Below, piece by piece: positions 16,597 through 26,972 of a stretch of DNA of 64,000 nucleotides. The DNA comes from Hydrocurvibacter sp036169815 (GTDB lineage: Bacteria; Campylobacterota; Campylobacteria; Campylobacterales; Sulfurimonadaceae): NCBI GenBank assembly GCA_036169815.1, contig JAVHOA010000120.1, forward strand, positions 1 to 64,000. Direction: 5' to 3'. Both the position numbers and the translations under genes were made by a program. Below the pieces are notes generated by a model. It was not told where the DNA came from. It saw only the letters and a list, made by a program, of their open reading frames with translations, and did no database searches. Numbering within the stretch: position 1 is the stretch's first letter; every line of letters starts with the position of its first letter.

Positions 16597-19500
16597 ATTT
16601 TTATCTCTTCTGGTTATTTTTATATCTATTTTAAATGGTGTAGAGATTAACAATTTACGCTTGCCATCGTTGATAGTCGAGAAATTATACATAAAATGGG
16701 ATCAAAAACTTATCATTCGGGCTCAAAAAATTGAAGTTATCTTACCAAAAACAGAAGAAAAAGAGCAAAATTATAGAAAAAAAGTCAAAGATAGTTTTGA
16801 TATATTAAAAAATATTTACCAAATCGCTGATCTCTTGCAAGATGTTGATCTAAAAACTGTTCATATTAATGACACACAACTCTCATTTCGCTATAAAAGA
16901 GGTGAAAAAAGCTTTCTTGTAGTGCGGACGAAAGATCTTCATATTTTAACTGATATTGATGTCACAAAAGAGCAATCAATCGTTCATATTAATAAATTTG
17001 AGAACAGTGATAAAACTTTTCACCTGCATGGAACAGCAGTTATAGATAATAAAAAAGAAAAACTTTCAAGTCAGCTTGAGCTCACTCTCCTTAATGATAC
17101 GAATATGACACTTTTAATCTCTATGGATACACAAAAACTTTTTTATAAATTACAATCGCGCAAAGCTATTGGAAATTTGCCATCTATCACAAAAATGGCA
17201 CATCTTCCATCATATCTCAATAGATGGATTTATGATGCAATCAAAATGAAAGATGCTTCCCTGCAACAATTTTATGGATTTGTGGAGTTTGCAAAACCAG
17301 AAGATTTTATGAGACACATTTATGCAGATGCGCATTTAGAGAGTTTGCAATACACTTTTGATACAAGACTTGCTCCTATTATAACCTCAAGTACACATCT
17401 TATTTTTAGCAATGGAGTGCTCCATATCTATCCAAAAGATGCAAGATTTCATGTACAAGAACTTCCTAAAAGCTACCTTGATATCGATCTCAATCCCAAT
17501 AAATATCTTCTTTGCCTCTATCTTCAAGATTATCTATCGCTCGATCGTGATGTTGTCAATCTATTAAAAACATATAAAGTAGATATTCCATTTATGCAAA
17601 CAACTTCTAAAATAGATACGCACTTAAATCTTTTTATCAAGTTAAAAAATTTTAATGTCGATGCCAATGGAAGTTTTGCACTCGAACATGGTGCCTTTGT
17701 TTATAAAAATATGAATCTCAATGCCTCAAATGCCTTTTTAACACTTAAAGGTTCACAAGTCGATATCAAAAACTTAACACTTGTCAATAAAGAGAGTTTT
17801 GAAACGAATATTAGCGGTTCATTAAATCCTACAAAACATGAAGGGAGATTGGAAGCTGATATAACGCAGTTTCAAATCGATGCCGTTTCACTCTCAAAAA
17901 AACAAAAAGTACATCTCATTTACAATGTTTTACCAAAAGAGGATAAAATTTTTGTCTCCCAATCAAGCTTACAGTATAAAGACACACTTTATGATTTGGC
18001 AAGTTTTACGTTTAATTTTGATCTCAACACCTTAATCGCCAAGCTTCCTAAAGTTGAAATTGGCGTAGAAAATAAATTTTTAGGTTCTCTGTGGGGAGAT
18101 ATCAATCTCAACGATTTCACAGCAGCACTCAATCTAAATATTTTAAAACTTCAAAATAAAAAAGTAAAACTCGATCAAAATATGCTTGCCCTCTCACTCA
18201 AAGTCAATAAAAAAATAGAGATTAGTAGTAAAGAAAAAAGTGCTTGGCAAGTAGGTGAAAATAAAATTTCTTTAGGTGCAACAAAAATTCTTTATGCAAA
18301 CAATAAGGTTCAAATTGCCAAAACAGACCTAACAGCAGATACATTTAGCTCCACTTTTGTGCTCGATTATGACCTCAATAAAAGTTTAGGAGAAGTTGTT
18401 TTACAAAAAGTAGCGCTACAAAATGAGTTCCTAGCAAAATTTTTCAACAAACAAGAAAACTATGCGCTGAGCGTTGACAACACAAAAAAAGATACAGCCA
18501 TCACCTTTAAAAAATACAATACGACACTTTTGCTCAAAGAAAATAATCTGTGGAGCCTTACATGTAAGGATTTTAGTAAAATTTATAAAAATGTTCCCCT
18601 CTTTAAAGATTACAATATTACCAATGGAGATATCACGCTTGCATCAACAAATAAAGAGGGTGAGTTCCTTTTCGATGGTTCGCTGCAATATCCGTATAAA
18701 TTTCTTGTTAAAAATAATATTCCACTTGATAAATATAGATTTAGCGGAAGTTATAGCGATGAAAAAACAGATATTACCATCAATAACGAGTTACATGTAA
18801 GGCTCAATAATGGTATAAAAATCCAAGCAAATCATCTCGGTTTTAACATTCCTGCATTTGTAAAATTTAAAAATGAGCATATATTTGCGCAGACAAAAGA
18901 GCAAGCATCCATCACAGCGCAAGCCAAAGAGAGTTATCTCTATTTTAGCAGCAACAGAAAGATGTTAGCCGATACTCTCAATGTGCAATACTGTGATTCA
19001 GAGCTCACAGCACAACTCCAACACGCCAAAGGAAAAGCTGGATTCAATCTCAATAAATATGGAATTTTTTATCTGCATGGATCAAATTTTAATGATACAT
19101 TTATGGAAAAACTCTTTGCAACATCAAGATTTTCAAGTGGAGCACTCTCATTTACTTTTAATGGAGCATTTGAGGAGTTTTCTGGAATTATAGAGATTCA
19201 AAATACAATTTTACAAGAATACAAAGCACTCAATAATGTTTTTGCCTTTGTCAATACCGTTCCATCTCTTGTGACATTTAGCGTCCCTGATTACTCTCAA
19301 AAAGGCTTACATGTAGAGAATATGTATGTTGGATTTACATCTAAAAAAGGTGTGTATGATTTGAGCGATCTCTCTTTGGCATCAAAAGAGATTAAGATTT
19401 ATGGAAAAGGCAAAATGAACTTAAATAGTGACACTTTAGATATGGATCTTAACTTAAAAACAGATTTAGCCTCTAAAGCTTCCCAAATACCAATCGTTGG

Positions 19501-19681
19501 ATATATCCTATTTGGAAAAGAGAGTATCTCTACCTCCTTGAAAGTACAAGGGAGCATTTATGATCCAAATGTGAGCACAAGCGTTGCAAAAGATATGATT
19601 ATTGCACCCTTAAATATCATTAAAAGAACGCTTCTTTTTCCAATAGAGCTGTTCTCACCAAGCAAAAAAGATGGTGAGTAA
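16526..19681 (+). CDS. AsmA/YhdP-like envelope lipid-transport family protein
   Basis: This 1051-aa protein has one N-terminal membrane helix (about residues 13-37), a very long beta-rich region, and a C-terminal AsmA-like segment. That segment includes PSLVTFSVPDYSQKG, KIYGKGKMNLNSDTLDMDL and a GYILFGKESISTSLKVQG tail. The last of these resembles the end of YhdP/TamB-type proteins, which bridge the periplasm and help move phospholipids to the outer membrane. The start is an ATG with AGG about nine bases upstream, overlapping mltG by 71 bp on the opposite strand. It contains two exact palindromes (18558, 18791) and one near copy. Specific cargo is unknown. Confidence 0.75.
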   Translation: MNEISISTAISKLHAIIVSFFLFIFLSLLVIFISILNGVEINNLRLPSLIVEKLYIKWDQKLIIRAQKIEVILPKTEEKEQNYRKKVKDSFDILKNIYQIADLLQDVDLKTVHINDTQLSFRYKRGEKSFLVVRTKDLHILTDIDVTKEQSIVHINKFENSDKTFHLHGTAVIDNKKEKLSSQLELTLLNDTNMTLLISMDTQKLFYKLQSRKAIGNLPSITKMAHLPSYLNRWIYDAIKMKDASLQQFYGFVEFAKPEDFMRHIYADAHLESLQYTFDTRLAPIITSSTHLIFSNGVLHIYPKDARFHVQELPKSYLDIDLNPNKYLLCLYLQDYLSLDRDVVNLLKTYKVDIPFMQTTSKIDTHLNLFIKLKNFNVDANGSFALEHGAFVYKNMNLNASNAFLTLKGSQVDIKNLTLVNKESFETNISGSLNPTKHEGRLEADITQFQIDAVSLSKKQKVHLIYNVLPKEDKIFVSQSSLQYKDTLYDLASFTFNFDLNTLIAKLPKVEIGVENKFLGSLWGDINLNDFTAALNLNILKLQNKKVKLDQNMLALSLKVNKKIEISSKEKSAWQVGENKISLGATKILYANNKVQIAKTDLTADTFSSTFVLDYDLNKSLGEVVLQKVALQNEFLAKFFNKQENYALSVDNTKKDTAITFKKYNTTLLLKENNLWSLTCKDFSKIYKNVPLFKDYNITNGDITLASTNKEGEFLFDGSLQYPYKFLVKNNIPLDKYRFSGSYSDEKTDITINNELHVRLNNGIKIQANHLGFNIPAFVKFKNEHIFAQTKEQASITAQAKESYLYFSSNRKMLADTLNVQYCDSELTAQLQHAKGKAGFNLNKYGIFYLHGSNFNDTFMEKLFATSRFSSGALSFTFNGAFEEFSGIIEIQNTILQEYKALNNVFAFVNTVPSLVTFSVPDYSQKGLHVENMYVGFTSKKGVYDLSDLSLASKEIKIYGKGKMNLNSDTLDMDLNLKTDLASKASQIPIVGYILFGKESISTSLKVQGSIYDPNVSTSVAKDMIIAPLNIIKRTLLFPIELFSPSKKDGE

Positions 19682-19687
19682 AGCGTG

Positions 19688-20890
19688 CTATTCATTTCTT
19701 AAAACAGTAAGAATATCTACTTCACTTGCTTTTTTCGCTGGGTAGTATGAGGAGAGAATGACGATAGCAAAGGCGCCAAGCACGATGATGGAAAAATCAA
19801 GTAAACTCAAATCAAGTGGCAGTGTTGTGGTTGGATACACATCTTTTGGAAGATGAACAATGTCAAAGCTACTTAACACCCAAATGCCACTAAGTCCAAG
19901 GACTACGCCTGAGAGTATTCCTCCAATACCTATGACAACACCTAAATATAAAAATATTTTTTTAATCTCGATTTTTGATGCACCAAGAGAGAGTAAAAGT
20001 GCTATTTCAGAGCGCCTATTCATCACTGTCATCAGCAAAGAGGAGATGATATTTATGGATGCAATCAAGATAAGGAGCATCAAAACAATAAAAAGTGAAG
20101 TTTTTTCCAACTCAAGCGCTGCAAAAAAGTTTGTATTGTCTTCCCACCAGCCTTTAATAGCCACTGTTTGTGGTAACACCTTTGCTATCTTTTTGATATC
20201 TGCTTGCGGATTTGCAGAGTAGATATGGATGCCATTAAACTGATTTGATGGCATCGATAATACTTTTTGCAGAGATTCTATATCTGTGTAACTATACGCC
20301 TTATCATACGCGATGAGTCCCGAATCAAAAAAATCACGCACAGTAAATCGTTTTATCTTTGGCGTCACCGAGAGACCACCTGGTTCTACTTGCGTAAAAA
20401 TATACATCAGTTTATCAGCTCTGTTAATCTGATACTCTTCACTCAAAGGTTTTCCGATAATCACACTAAATTGAGGGTAGTTGCGTTCCTTGAGGGCATC
20501 TTTAAGGATTTTATTGACTTTGGCTTCCGCTTTATAATCTACTCCAAAGATATATCCACCCTCAAGCGATGATCCGCTTTTTGTAATCACAGATGAAACA
20601 ACATAAGGACTGAAACTAAGAGTAGGAAATTGAGCGTTGAGCGTTGCTAGCAACTCTTTAGTAATGGCACCATCGAATTTTGGCAATATTGTCAGTGGAT
20701 AGTTCATTACGGTGAGTTTGTTCTTAAACTCTTTATCAAAACCGTTCATCAGTGCCATCGCGATAATGAGTACCATCACCCCAAGCGTGATTCCGAGATA
20801 GGCTAAAAGTGCTGAGAGAAAGATGAAAGGCTGTTCCTTGTCAAAACGTAAAAACCGTTTGACAAGATAGGGGATAATACTTCTACTCAA
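19688..20890 (-). CDS. LolC/LolE-like ABC transporter permease (lipoprotein release)
   Basis: This 400-aa protein has the MacB/FtsX permease layout: one helix at residues 21-46, a periplasmic domain of about 220 residues, then three helices (about 265-385). It ends KKASEVDILTVLRNE, typical of LolC/LolE, which extract lipoproteins from the inner membrane for LolA. The start codon is TTG, overlapping the secA stop by 4 bp (TTGA). lolA lies just beyond secA on the other strand. A single C/E-type permease is usual in Campylobacterota. No LolD ATPase is present in the window. Confidence 0.8.
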   Translation of the reverse strand: MSRSIIPYLVKRFLRFDKEQPFIFLSALLAYLGITLGVMVLIIAMALMNGFDKEFKNKLTVMNYPLTILPKFDGAITKELLATLNAQFPTLSFSPYVVSSVITKSGSSLEGGYIFGVDYKAEAKVNKILKDALKERNYPQFSVIIGKPLSEEYQINRADKLMYIFTQVEPGGLSVTPKIKRFTVRDFFDSGLIAYDKAYSYTDIESLQKVLSMPSNQFNGIHIYSANPQADIKKIAKVLPQTVAIKGWWEDNTNFFAALELEKTSLFIVLMLLILIASINIISSLLMTVMNRRSEIALLLSLGASKIEIKKIFLYLGVVIGIGGILSGVVLGLSGIWVLSSFDIVHLPKDVYPTTTLPLDLSLLDFSIIVLGAFAIVILSSYYPAKKASEVDILTVLRNE

Positions 20891-23460
20891 GATGCAAATA
20901 CACCTTTTTTAGGACCACTTACTCCACAGCATTGTTTATACTTTTTACCACTTCCACAAGGACAAAGATCATTTCTCGCAGGCTTTTTTTCTACTACAAG
21001 GTCATCATTATCATGAATATTGAGATCAAGATGCGAGCGCTCTTCTTCTCTTTGTTGCTCTTCAAGGCGCGCGAGTTCAGCGAGCTCCTCTTCTGCATCA
21101 TTCATCTGAAATTGAATAATATGAAGTGTTTTTACAGTGTTGTATTTGATGGTTTCAACCAATTCGCTAAAAAGGTTGTAGCTCTCTTTTTTGTACTCGA
21201 CCAAAGGATCTTTTTGATTATAAGCACGAAGACGGATTCCCGTTTTCATATTATCCATCGTGTAAAGATGCTCTCTCCAAGCGGTGTCTAAAGTTTTTAG
21301 ATAAAACTCTTTTTCAACATCTCCTCGTATTGATGGGTCTAAAACAGCCATTTTCTCTTCATAATAGCCTTTGATCTGTGCAAGAAGTTTCGCATAGAAC
21401 GCATCATATTCTAAGCCTTCAAATGCTGCAATCTCCAATGTAAAGTTAATCTCCTCTTTAAGCATAAGAGAGAGTTTTTCAAGATTGAAATCCTCGGTTG
21501 CGCTTCCACTAAAGATATTACACTCAAGAAATAAACTCAAAAGATATTCATTTCGAATCAAATCTATCTTTTCATCTATTTTATACTCAGGACTTAGAAG
21601 TTCATTTCTAAATTTATAGATGATTTTTCTTTGTTCATTTGCAACATCATCATACTCAACAATCTGTTTACGCCCCTCATAATGGAGTTGCTCAACTTTT
21701 TTCTGCGCTTTTTCAACTGCGCGAGTGACCATTTTAGATTCGATATACTCGCCATCTTCAACACCGAGTCTCTCCATAATCATTTTAATTTTATCAGAAC
21801 CAAAGATTCTCAAAAGATTATCTTCCAATGAAAGATAAAATTGCGTTGTTCCAGGATCACCTTGGCGACCAGAACGGCCACGGAGCTGGTTGTCTATACG
21901 GCGGTTTTCATGTCTCTCTGTTCCTAAAATATACAAACCACCTAAATCTTTCACCTCTTGACTCACTTTAATATCAACCCCGCGTCCAGCCATATTGGTC
22001 GCGATCGTAACAGCACCCTGAGAGCCTGCAAATTTGATAATTTCACCCTCTTGCGCGTGATTTTTTGCATTAAGGACCGTATGTGCGATTTTCTCTTTTT
22101 TCAAAAATTCATGCAATTTTTCAGATTTTTCAATCGAAGCTGTTCCAATTAATACTGGCTGTCCTGTTTTTGCAAGCTCTTTTATTTTTGTAACAACTGC
22201 ATTAAATTTTTCCACTTCTGTTTTATAGATAAGATCATTTAAATCAGCACGCATAACAGGAATATTTGTTGGAATTGAGACAACATCAAGATTGTAGATT
22301 TGAGCAAATTCAGTCGCTTCTGTCTGCGCAGTTCCCGTCATCCCCGAGAGTTTTTCATACATTCGAAAGTAGTTTTGAAAGGTAATATCCGCAAGTGTTT
22401 GCGTTTCATGCTTAATCTCAACGCCCTCTTTGGCTTCGAGTGCTTGATGCAGACCCTCTGAAAATCTTCTTCCCTCGCTCAAACGTCCTGTAAACTCATC
22501 AACAATAACAATCTCGCCCTCATTGACAACATAATCCACATCGACTTCAAAAAGATAGTTTGCTTTGAGCGCTTGATCCAAATGGTGTGAAAGAGTAGAG
22601 TTTTCTACACTGTAAAGATTTTCAACACCAAACAGTTCTTCAGCTTTAGTGATTCCTGTTTCTGTGATAAGGACCACTCTATCTTTTTCATCAACGCTAA
22701 AGTGTTCATCTTTTGTCATATTAAGAGCAACATAATTTGCTTTTTTGTATGTATCTAAGGTTTTGTTGACAGGGCCTGAGATAATAAGTGGAGTTCTTGC
22801 TTCATCTATCAAAATAGAATCCACTTCATCAACGATAACAAAATGGTGTCCGCGTTGGACCATTTGATCTTTTGAGTAGCTCATATTATCACGAAGATAA
22901 TCAAATCCAAACTCATTATTAGTACCATAAGTAATGTCAGCATGATACTGTTTGCGTTTTTCACCAGAGTTGTTAATGCTCTCTAAAACCACACCAACAC
23001 TAAAGCCTAAAAACTCATACAGTGGTGCCATATCCATAGCATCACGGCGAGCAAGATAGTCATTGACTGTGACTAAATGGACCCCTTTTAGAGTCATTGC
23101 ATTTAAGACGATTGGTAGTGTTGCAACAAGAGTTTTTCCCTCTCCCGTTTTCATCTCCGCTATGCGTCCTTCATGCAAAACCATCCCACCCACAAGTTGC
23201 ACATCATGATGGCGCATTCCAAGTGTTCTCACTGACGCTTCTCGTGTGATTGCAAAAGAGTGTTCAAGAACATCATCCAAACTTTTTGTTGCTTCTAAAA
23301 CTGATGTTTGCAAATCAGAAAACTCTTTTTTTAGTGCATCATCACTCATATTTTTATAAAATTGTTCTAAATTATTGATGCCATTTACGCGCTTTTGATA
23401 TTTTTTTAACTCTCTATCATTTTTAGTGCCAAATACCTTGCCAACGAATGCTTGTAGCAT
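20887..23460 (-). CDS. secA: Preprotein translocase ATPase SecA
   Basis: This 857-aa motor drives proteins through SecYEG. The start at 23460 (MLQAFVGKVFGTKNDRELK) has AGAAGG upstream. A longer frame to 23592 would collide with lolA. Walker A is MKTGEGKTLVATLP at about residue 100, the DEAD-type box is VDEVDSILIDEARTPLIISG, and the helicase motif GRSGRQGDPG is present. The C-terminus ends in a zinc-binding tail CPCGSGKKYKQCC that contacts SecB or lipids. Full length for the family. Confidence 0.97.
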   Translation of the reverse strand: MLQAFVGKVFGTKNDRELKKYQKRVNGINNLEQFYKNMSDDALKKEFSDLQTSVLEATKSLDDVLEHSFAITREASVRTLGMRHHDVQLVGGMVLHEGRIAEMKTGEGKTLVATLPIVLNAMTLKGVHLVTVNDYLARRDAMDMAPLYEFLGFSVGVVLESINNSGEKRKQYHADITYGTNNEFGFDYLRDNMSYSKDQMVQRGHHFVIVDEVDSILIDEARTPLIISGPVNKTLDTYKKANYVALNMTKDEHFSVDEKDRVVLITETGITKAEELFGVENLYSVENSTLSHHLDQALKANYLFEVDVDYVVNEGEIVIVDEFTGRLSEGRRFSEGLHQALEAKEGVEIKHETQTLADITFQNYFRMYEKLSGMTGTAQTEATEFAQIYNLDVVSIPTNIPVMRADLNDLIYKTEVEKFNAVVTKIKELAKTGQPVLIGTASIEKSEKLHEFLKKEKIAHTVLNAKNHAQEGEIIKFAGSQGAVTIATNMAGRGVDIKVSQEVKDLGGLYILGTERHENRRIDNQLRGRSGRQGDPGTTQFYLSLEDNLLRIFGSDKIKMIMERLGVEDGEYIESKMVTRAVEKAQKKVEQLHYEGRKQIVEYDDVANEQRKIIYKFRNELLSPEYKIDEKIDLIRNEYLLSLFLECNIFSGSATEDFNLEKLSLMLKEEINFTLEIAAFEGLEYDAFYAKLLAQIKGYYEEKMAVLDPSIRGDVEKEFYLKTLDTAWREHLYTMDNMKTGIRLRAYNQKDPLVEYKKESYNLFSELVETIKYNTVKTLHIIQFQMNDAEEELAELARLEEQQREEERSHLDLNIHDNDDLVVEKKPARNDLCPCGSGKKYKQCCGVSGPKKGVFAS

Positions 23461-23486
23461 TTTAAACCTTCTCTTAATTTTTTCGA

Positions 23487-23492
23487 ATTCTA
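23487..23492 (-). promoter_or_regulatory. Candidate -10 of secA
   Basis: TAGAAT on the minus strand lies about 27 bases upstream of the secA ATG. No convincing -35 is seen. Confidence 0.4.
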
Positions 23493-23565
23493 TCACACTA
23501 AAGATATATTTAGGATAAATAGGGCTTCTCTTCCTTGAGATATCCACTCGTTTAGCTACCTTTGG

Positions 23566-23571
23566 TATAAT
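23566..23571 (+). promoter_or_regulatory. Candidate -10 of lolA
   Basis: TATAAT preceded by GG and followed by TGTAG lies 20 bases before the lolA ATG. The divergent secA/lolA gap is only 130 bp. Confidence 0.55.
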
Positions 23572-23590
23572 TGTAGAAAAATGGAGTTTC

Positions 23591-24106
23591 ATGAAAAAAA
23601 CTATTCTTATATCACTTTTGTGTGCAAATCTTTTTGGTTTTGCAGAAAACCTAGATACCTTCTCGGCACACTTTGTGCAAACAGTTATTGACGATAAAAA
23701 AACAGTTATTAAATACAGTGGAGATATTAAAGCAAAAAGACCAAATATGGCTATGTGGAACTATGTGCGACCTGTTAAAAAAGAGATTTATATAAAAAAT
23801 GAAGATCTTGTTATCATTGAGCCAGAAATTGAGCAAGTGATTATAAAAAAAGTGGGTAACACCATCGCTTTTTTTGAGATGCTCAAAAATGCCAAAAAAG
23901 TCAATGAGTCGCTTTATAAAGCAAAATATGAAAAACTAAAAATCAATATTCACGTCAAAGCAAATAGTATTGATTCTATTACCTATCTTGATGAATTAGA
24001 AAACAAAGTTTCCATCCAATTTTCAAATCAAGTAGAAAATAAAAAGATAGAAGATAGAGTATTTAAAGCAAAAATACCGGCGGATTTTGACATCGTACGA
24101 CAATAA
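23591..24106 (+). CDS. lolA: Outer-membrane lipoprotein carrier LolA
   Basis: This 171-aa periplasmic chaperone has a cleavable signal peptide (MKKTILISLLCANLFGFA, cut near residue 18). LolA hallmarks follow: DTFSAHFVQTV near the mature N-terminus, the FxQ-type strand, and RPNMAMWNYVRP (tryptophan-containing lid). It ferries lipoproteins from the LolC/E-type permease to the outer membrane. The encoding gene is divergent from secA and convergent with acnB. The intervening 145 bp hold five palindromes. Confidence 0.88.
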   Translation: MKKTILISLLCANLFGFAENLDTFSAHFVQTVIDDKKTVIKYSGDIKAKRPNMAMWNYVRPVKKEIYIKNEDLVIIEPEIEQVIIKKVGNTIAFFEMLKNAKKVNESLYKAKYEKLKINIHVKANSIDSITYLDELENKVSIQFSNQVENKKIEDRVFKAKIPADFDIVRQ

Positions 24107-24114
24107 AAAAAGGG

Positions 24115-24233
24115 TTACATGTAAGTAAAAAAGCTTTACATGTAAGAATAAAAAAACTAGATTTATAAGTAAAAAAAGGCTTACATGTAAGTAAAATAGT
24201 CTTTACATGTAAAGAAAAAAGCTTTACATGTAA
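24115..24233. repeat. Cluster of five TTACATGTAA palindromes between lolA and acnB
   Basis: Exact copies start at 24115, 24136, 24181, 24203 and 24224, each separated by A-rich spacers of 11-35 bases. On the minus strand each is followed by a T tract, so several could act as terminators for acnB. On the lolA strand no T tract follows. The spacers are not conserved in length or sequence enough for a CRISPR array. Confidence 0.85.
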
Positions 24234-24251
24234 GCAAAAAAGAATCTGTAA

Positions 24252-26843
24252 TTAAACAGGTTTGATAGTAACACCATATTTCTCTTGCGCTACACTGCGC
24301 GCTTCAAGATGATAATCTTTGATTTCATTAAAATTGAGGTATTTGTAAACATCCTCTTTTTTACCGGCAAGTTTTTGCGGAACTATACTCATATACTCTG
24401 CAACAGTTGGAATACGTCCAAGTTTTGCACACACAGATGCAAGCTCAGCAGAACCAAGATACACTTGCGTTCCTTTTCCTAAACGGTTATCAAAGTTACG
24501 TGTTGAAGTTGAAAATACAGTCGAATCTGGGCGAGCGCTTGCTTGATTCCCCATACAAAGTGAACATCCTGGAACCTCAGTTCTCGCTTCGATAGATTTA
24601 TAAACATCATAATATCCCTCATTGATGAGTTGCTGTTCATCCATGCGAGTCGGCGGTACAATCCAAAATTTTTCAACTGCAACTTTACCTTCTCCACGCA
24701 TCACTTCACCAGCTGCACGGTAGTGACCGATATTTGTCATACAGCTTCCTAAAAAGACTTCATCGATTTTCTCACCAGCAACTTCACTTAAAAGCTTGAC
24801 ATTATCTGGATCGTTTGGACACGCTAAGATCGGCTCTGTAATATCGTTTAGATTGATTTCAATGACAGCTGCATACTCTGCATCAGCATCTGGTTGGAGT
24901 AACTCAGGGTTTGCTAGCCAAGCTTTCATTTTCTCAGCACGGCGTTGGAGTGTACGCGCATCTTTATACCCATCTGCAACCATTGACTCAATAAGCACTA
25001 CGTTTGATTTAAGATATTCTATCACGGGTTCTTTATTTAAAAGCACTGTACATGCAGCCGCGGAACGCTCAGCAGATGCATCTGAGAGTTCAAACGCTTG
25101 CTCAGCTTTTAAGTTGGCAAGTCCCTCTATCTCTAATATGCGGCCATTGAAAATATTTTTCTTCCCTTTTTTCTCAACAGTCAAAAGCCCTTGTTGGATT
25201 GCAGTATATGGAATCGCATTGACAAGGTCACGCAGTGTAATACCAGGTTGCAACTCACCACTAAAACGCACAAGTACAGACTCTGGCATAGTCAGTGGCA
25301 TAGAACCAGTTACGCCTGCAAATGCAACGATTCCAGATCCACCAGGAAAAGAGATACCTATTGGAAAACGAGTATGGCTATCACCGCCCGTTCCTACAGT
25401 ATCTGGTAGAGTTAAACGGTTTAACCAAGAGTGAATAACTCCATCGCCAGGACGCAGTGCAACACCAGAACGGTTCGAGATGAAATCTGGCAGTGTATGG
25501 TGCATCACAACATCTGAAGGTTTTGGATACGCCGCTGTGTGACAAAATGACTGCATCACAAGATCCGCTGAAAAACCAAGAGCTGCTAGCTCTTTAATCT
25601 CATCACGTGTCATCGGTCCAGTTGTATCTTGACTTCCAACAGTCGTCGTGATTGGTTCAACATACATTCCAGGGCGAACACCCATCATTCCACAAGCACG
25701 GCCTACCATTTTTTGCGCAAGTGTGTAGCCTTTGCCAGTATCTGCAGGTTGTACTGGAGTTAAGAATAGATCCGTTGCGCCAAGTCCTAGAACAGCGCGT
25801 GCTTTTGCAGTTAAACCACGACCAATAATAAGTGGGATACGGCCACCCGCACGTACTTCATCAACGATAGTATTTGGGTTAAGTTTAAATGTTGCGATAC
25901 AAGAACCATTTATATGTGCTTCGCCTTTAAATGGATATAGAGTGATGACATCGCCTGTTTCCATCGCACTTACGTCCATCTCTAGTGGAAGTGCACCAGA
26001 ATCTTCACATGTAGCAAAGAAAATAGGAGCAATAATATTTCCAATAACAACACCGCCCGTGCGTTTATTTGGAACACCTACAATATCTTCACCCATATGC
26101 CATTGCACAGAGTTTACGCCAGATTTGCGGCTCGAACCAGTTCCAACAACATCACCAACATACGCTAAAGGGTGCCCTTTTTCTTTTAAGGCTTTGATTG
26201 TTTCAAGAGGTTTTTCCATTCTTGCTTGGAGCATAGAGTTTGCATGAAGTGGAATGTCTGAACGAGTAAATGCTTCGCTAGCAGGAGAAAGGTCGTCCGT
26301 ATTTGTTTCACCAGGAACTTTATAGACAGTAAGGGAAATCTCCTCCGCAAGAGCAGGTTTAGAAGTAAACCATTCCGCATTTGCCCATGAAGTCATCACT
26401 TCTGTTGCAGCTGCATTACCAGCTTTATGAAGCTCTTCAACATCATTAAACGCATCATAAACAAGAAGTGTATGTTTTAAAGCTTCGACTGCTTGCGCAA
26501 CAACGGCAGTGTTGCTTGATTTGAGCGCATCAATAATTGGTTTTACATTGTATCCGCCAAGCATCATACTGAGCATTTTGACAGCAGTTTGTGCACTTAA
26601 TGCTGCAACTTGAACATTTTCTTGTACGACATCATTTAAAAATGCGGCTTTCACATAGGCTGCATCATCAACGCCAGGAGAAACACGGTTTGTTAAGAGA
26701 TCAAGGTTAAATTCTAAGTCACCTTCACCTTTTTTTATCATCTCTATTAACTCGGCTGTTTGGTCAGCTGAAAGTGGAAGTGGAGGAACACCAAGTGCTC
26801 CACGCTCAGCAACGTGAGCTTTATAATCTTTTATAAAAGCCAT
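24252..26843 (-). CDS. acnB: Aconitate hydratase B
   Basis: This 863-aa [4Fe-4S] enzyme interconverts citrate and isocitrate and may double as an iron-sensing RNA-binding protein, as in other bacteria. The start at 26843 gives MAFIKDYKAHVAERGALGVPPLPL with AGGAG upstream. The HEAT-like N-terminal domain typical of AcnB is present. The cluster cysteines lie in FLGSCMTNIGHYRAAGE and in GCSLCMGNQA near the C-terminus. It adds to the TCA genes elsewhere in the window but is transcribed alone. Confidence 0.97.
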   Translation of the reverse strand: MAFIKDYKAHVAERGALGVPPLPLSADQTAELIEMIKKGEGDLEFNLDLLTNRVSPGVDDAAYVKAAFLNDVVQENVQVAALSAQTAVKMLSMMLGGYNVKPIIDALKSSNTAVVAQAVEALKHTLLVYDAFNDVEELHKAGNAAATEVMTSWANAEWFTSKPALAEEISLTVYKVPGETNTDDLSPASEAFTRSDIPLHANSMLQARMEKPLETIKALKEKGHPLAYVGDVVGTGSSRKSGVNSVQWHMGEDIVGVPNKRTGGVVIGNIIAPIFFATCEDSGALPLEMDVSAMETGDVITLYPFKGEAHINGSCIATFKLNPNTIVDEVRAGGRIPLIIGRGLTAKARAVLGLGATDLFLTPVQPADTGKGYTLAQKMVGRACGMMGVRPGMYVEPITTTVGSQDTTGPMTRDEIKELAALGFSADLVMQSFCHTAAYPKPSDVVMHHTLPDFISNRSGVALRPGDGVIHSWLNRLTLPDTVGTGGDSHTRFPIGISFPGGSGIVAFAGVTGSMPLTMPESVLVRFSGELQPGITLRDLVNAIPYTAIQQGLLTVEKKGKKNIFNGRILEIEGLANLKAEQAFELSDASAERSAAACTVLLNKEPVIEYLKSNVVLIESMVADGYKDARTLQRRAEKMKAWLANPELLQPDADAEYAAVIEINLNDITEPILACPNDPDNVKLLSEVAGEKIDEVFLGSCMTNIGHYRAAGEVMRGEGKVAVEKFWIVPPTRMDEQQLINEGYYDVYKSIEARTEVPGCSLCMGNQASARPDSTVFSTSTRNFDNRLGKGTQVYLGSAELASVCAKLGRIPTVAEYMSIVPQKLAGKKEDVYKYLNFNEIKDYHLEARSVAQEKYGVTIKPV

Positions 26844-26972
26844 TATGACTCCTGTTAATTTTATTTTCAAAGATTATAACCAAATAAATGATTTGTTTTT
26901 TGATAGTGTGAATTTTAGTAACATTTAATCGCTAAATTTCAAGAGGTATGTATATTTTTGTAACATAATTAC

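Noticed and set aside
24115..24233. CRISPR-like regular repeats
   Set aside because: The repeat is only 10 bp, spacers are A/T tracts of 11-35 bases, and no cas gene is near. The same palindrome occurs singly all over the window.
24796..25434. Plus-strand open frame of 212 aa within acnB
   Set aside because: It is antisense to the conserved core of acnB, with no start signals and a Ser/Arg-rich composition typical of shadow frames.
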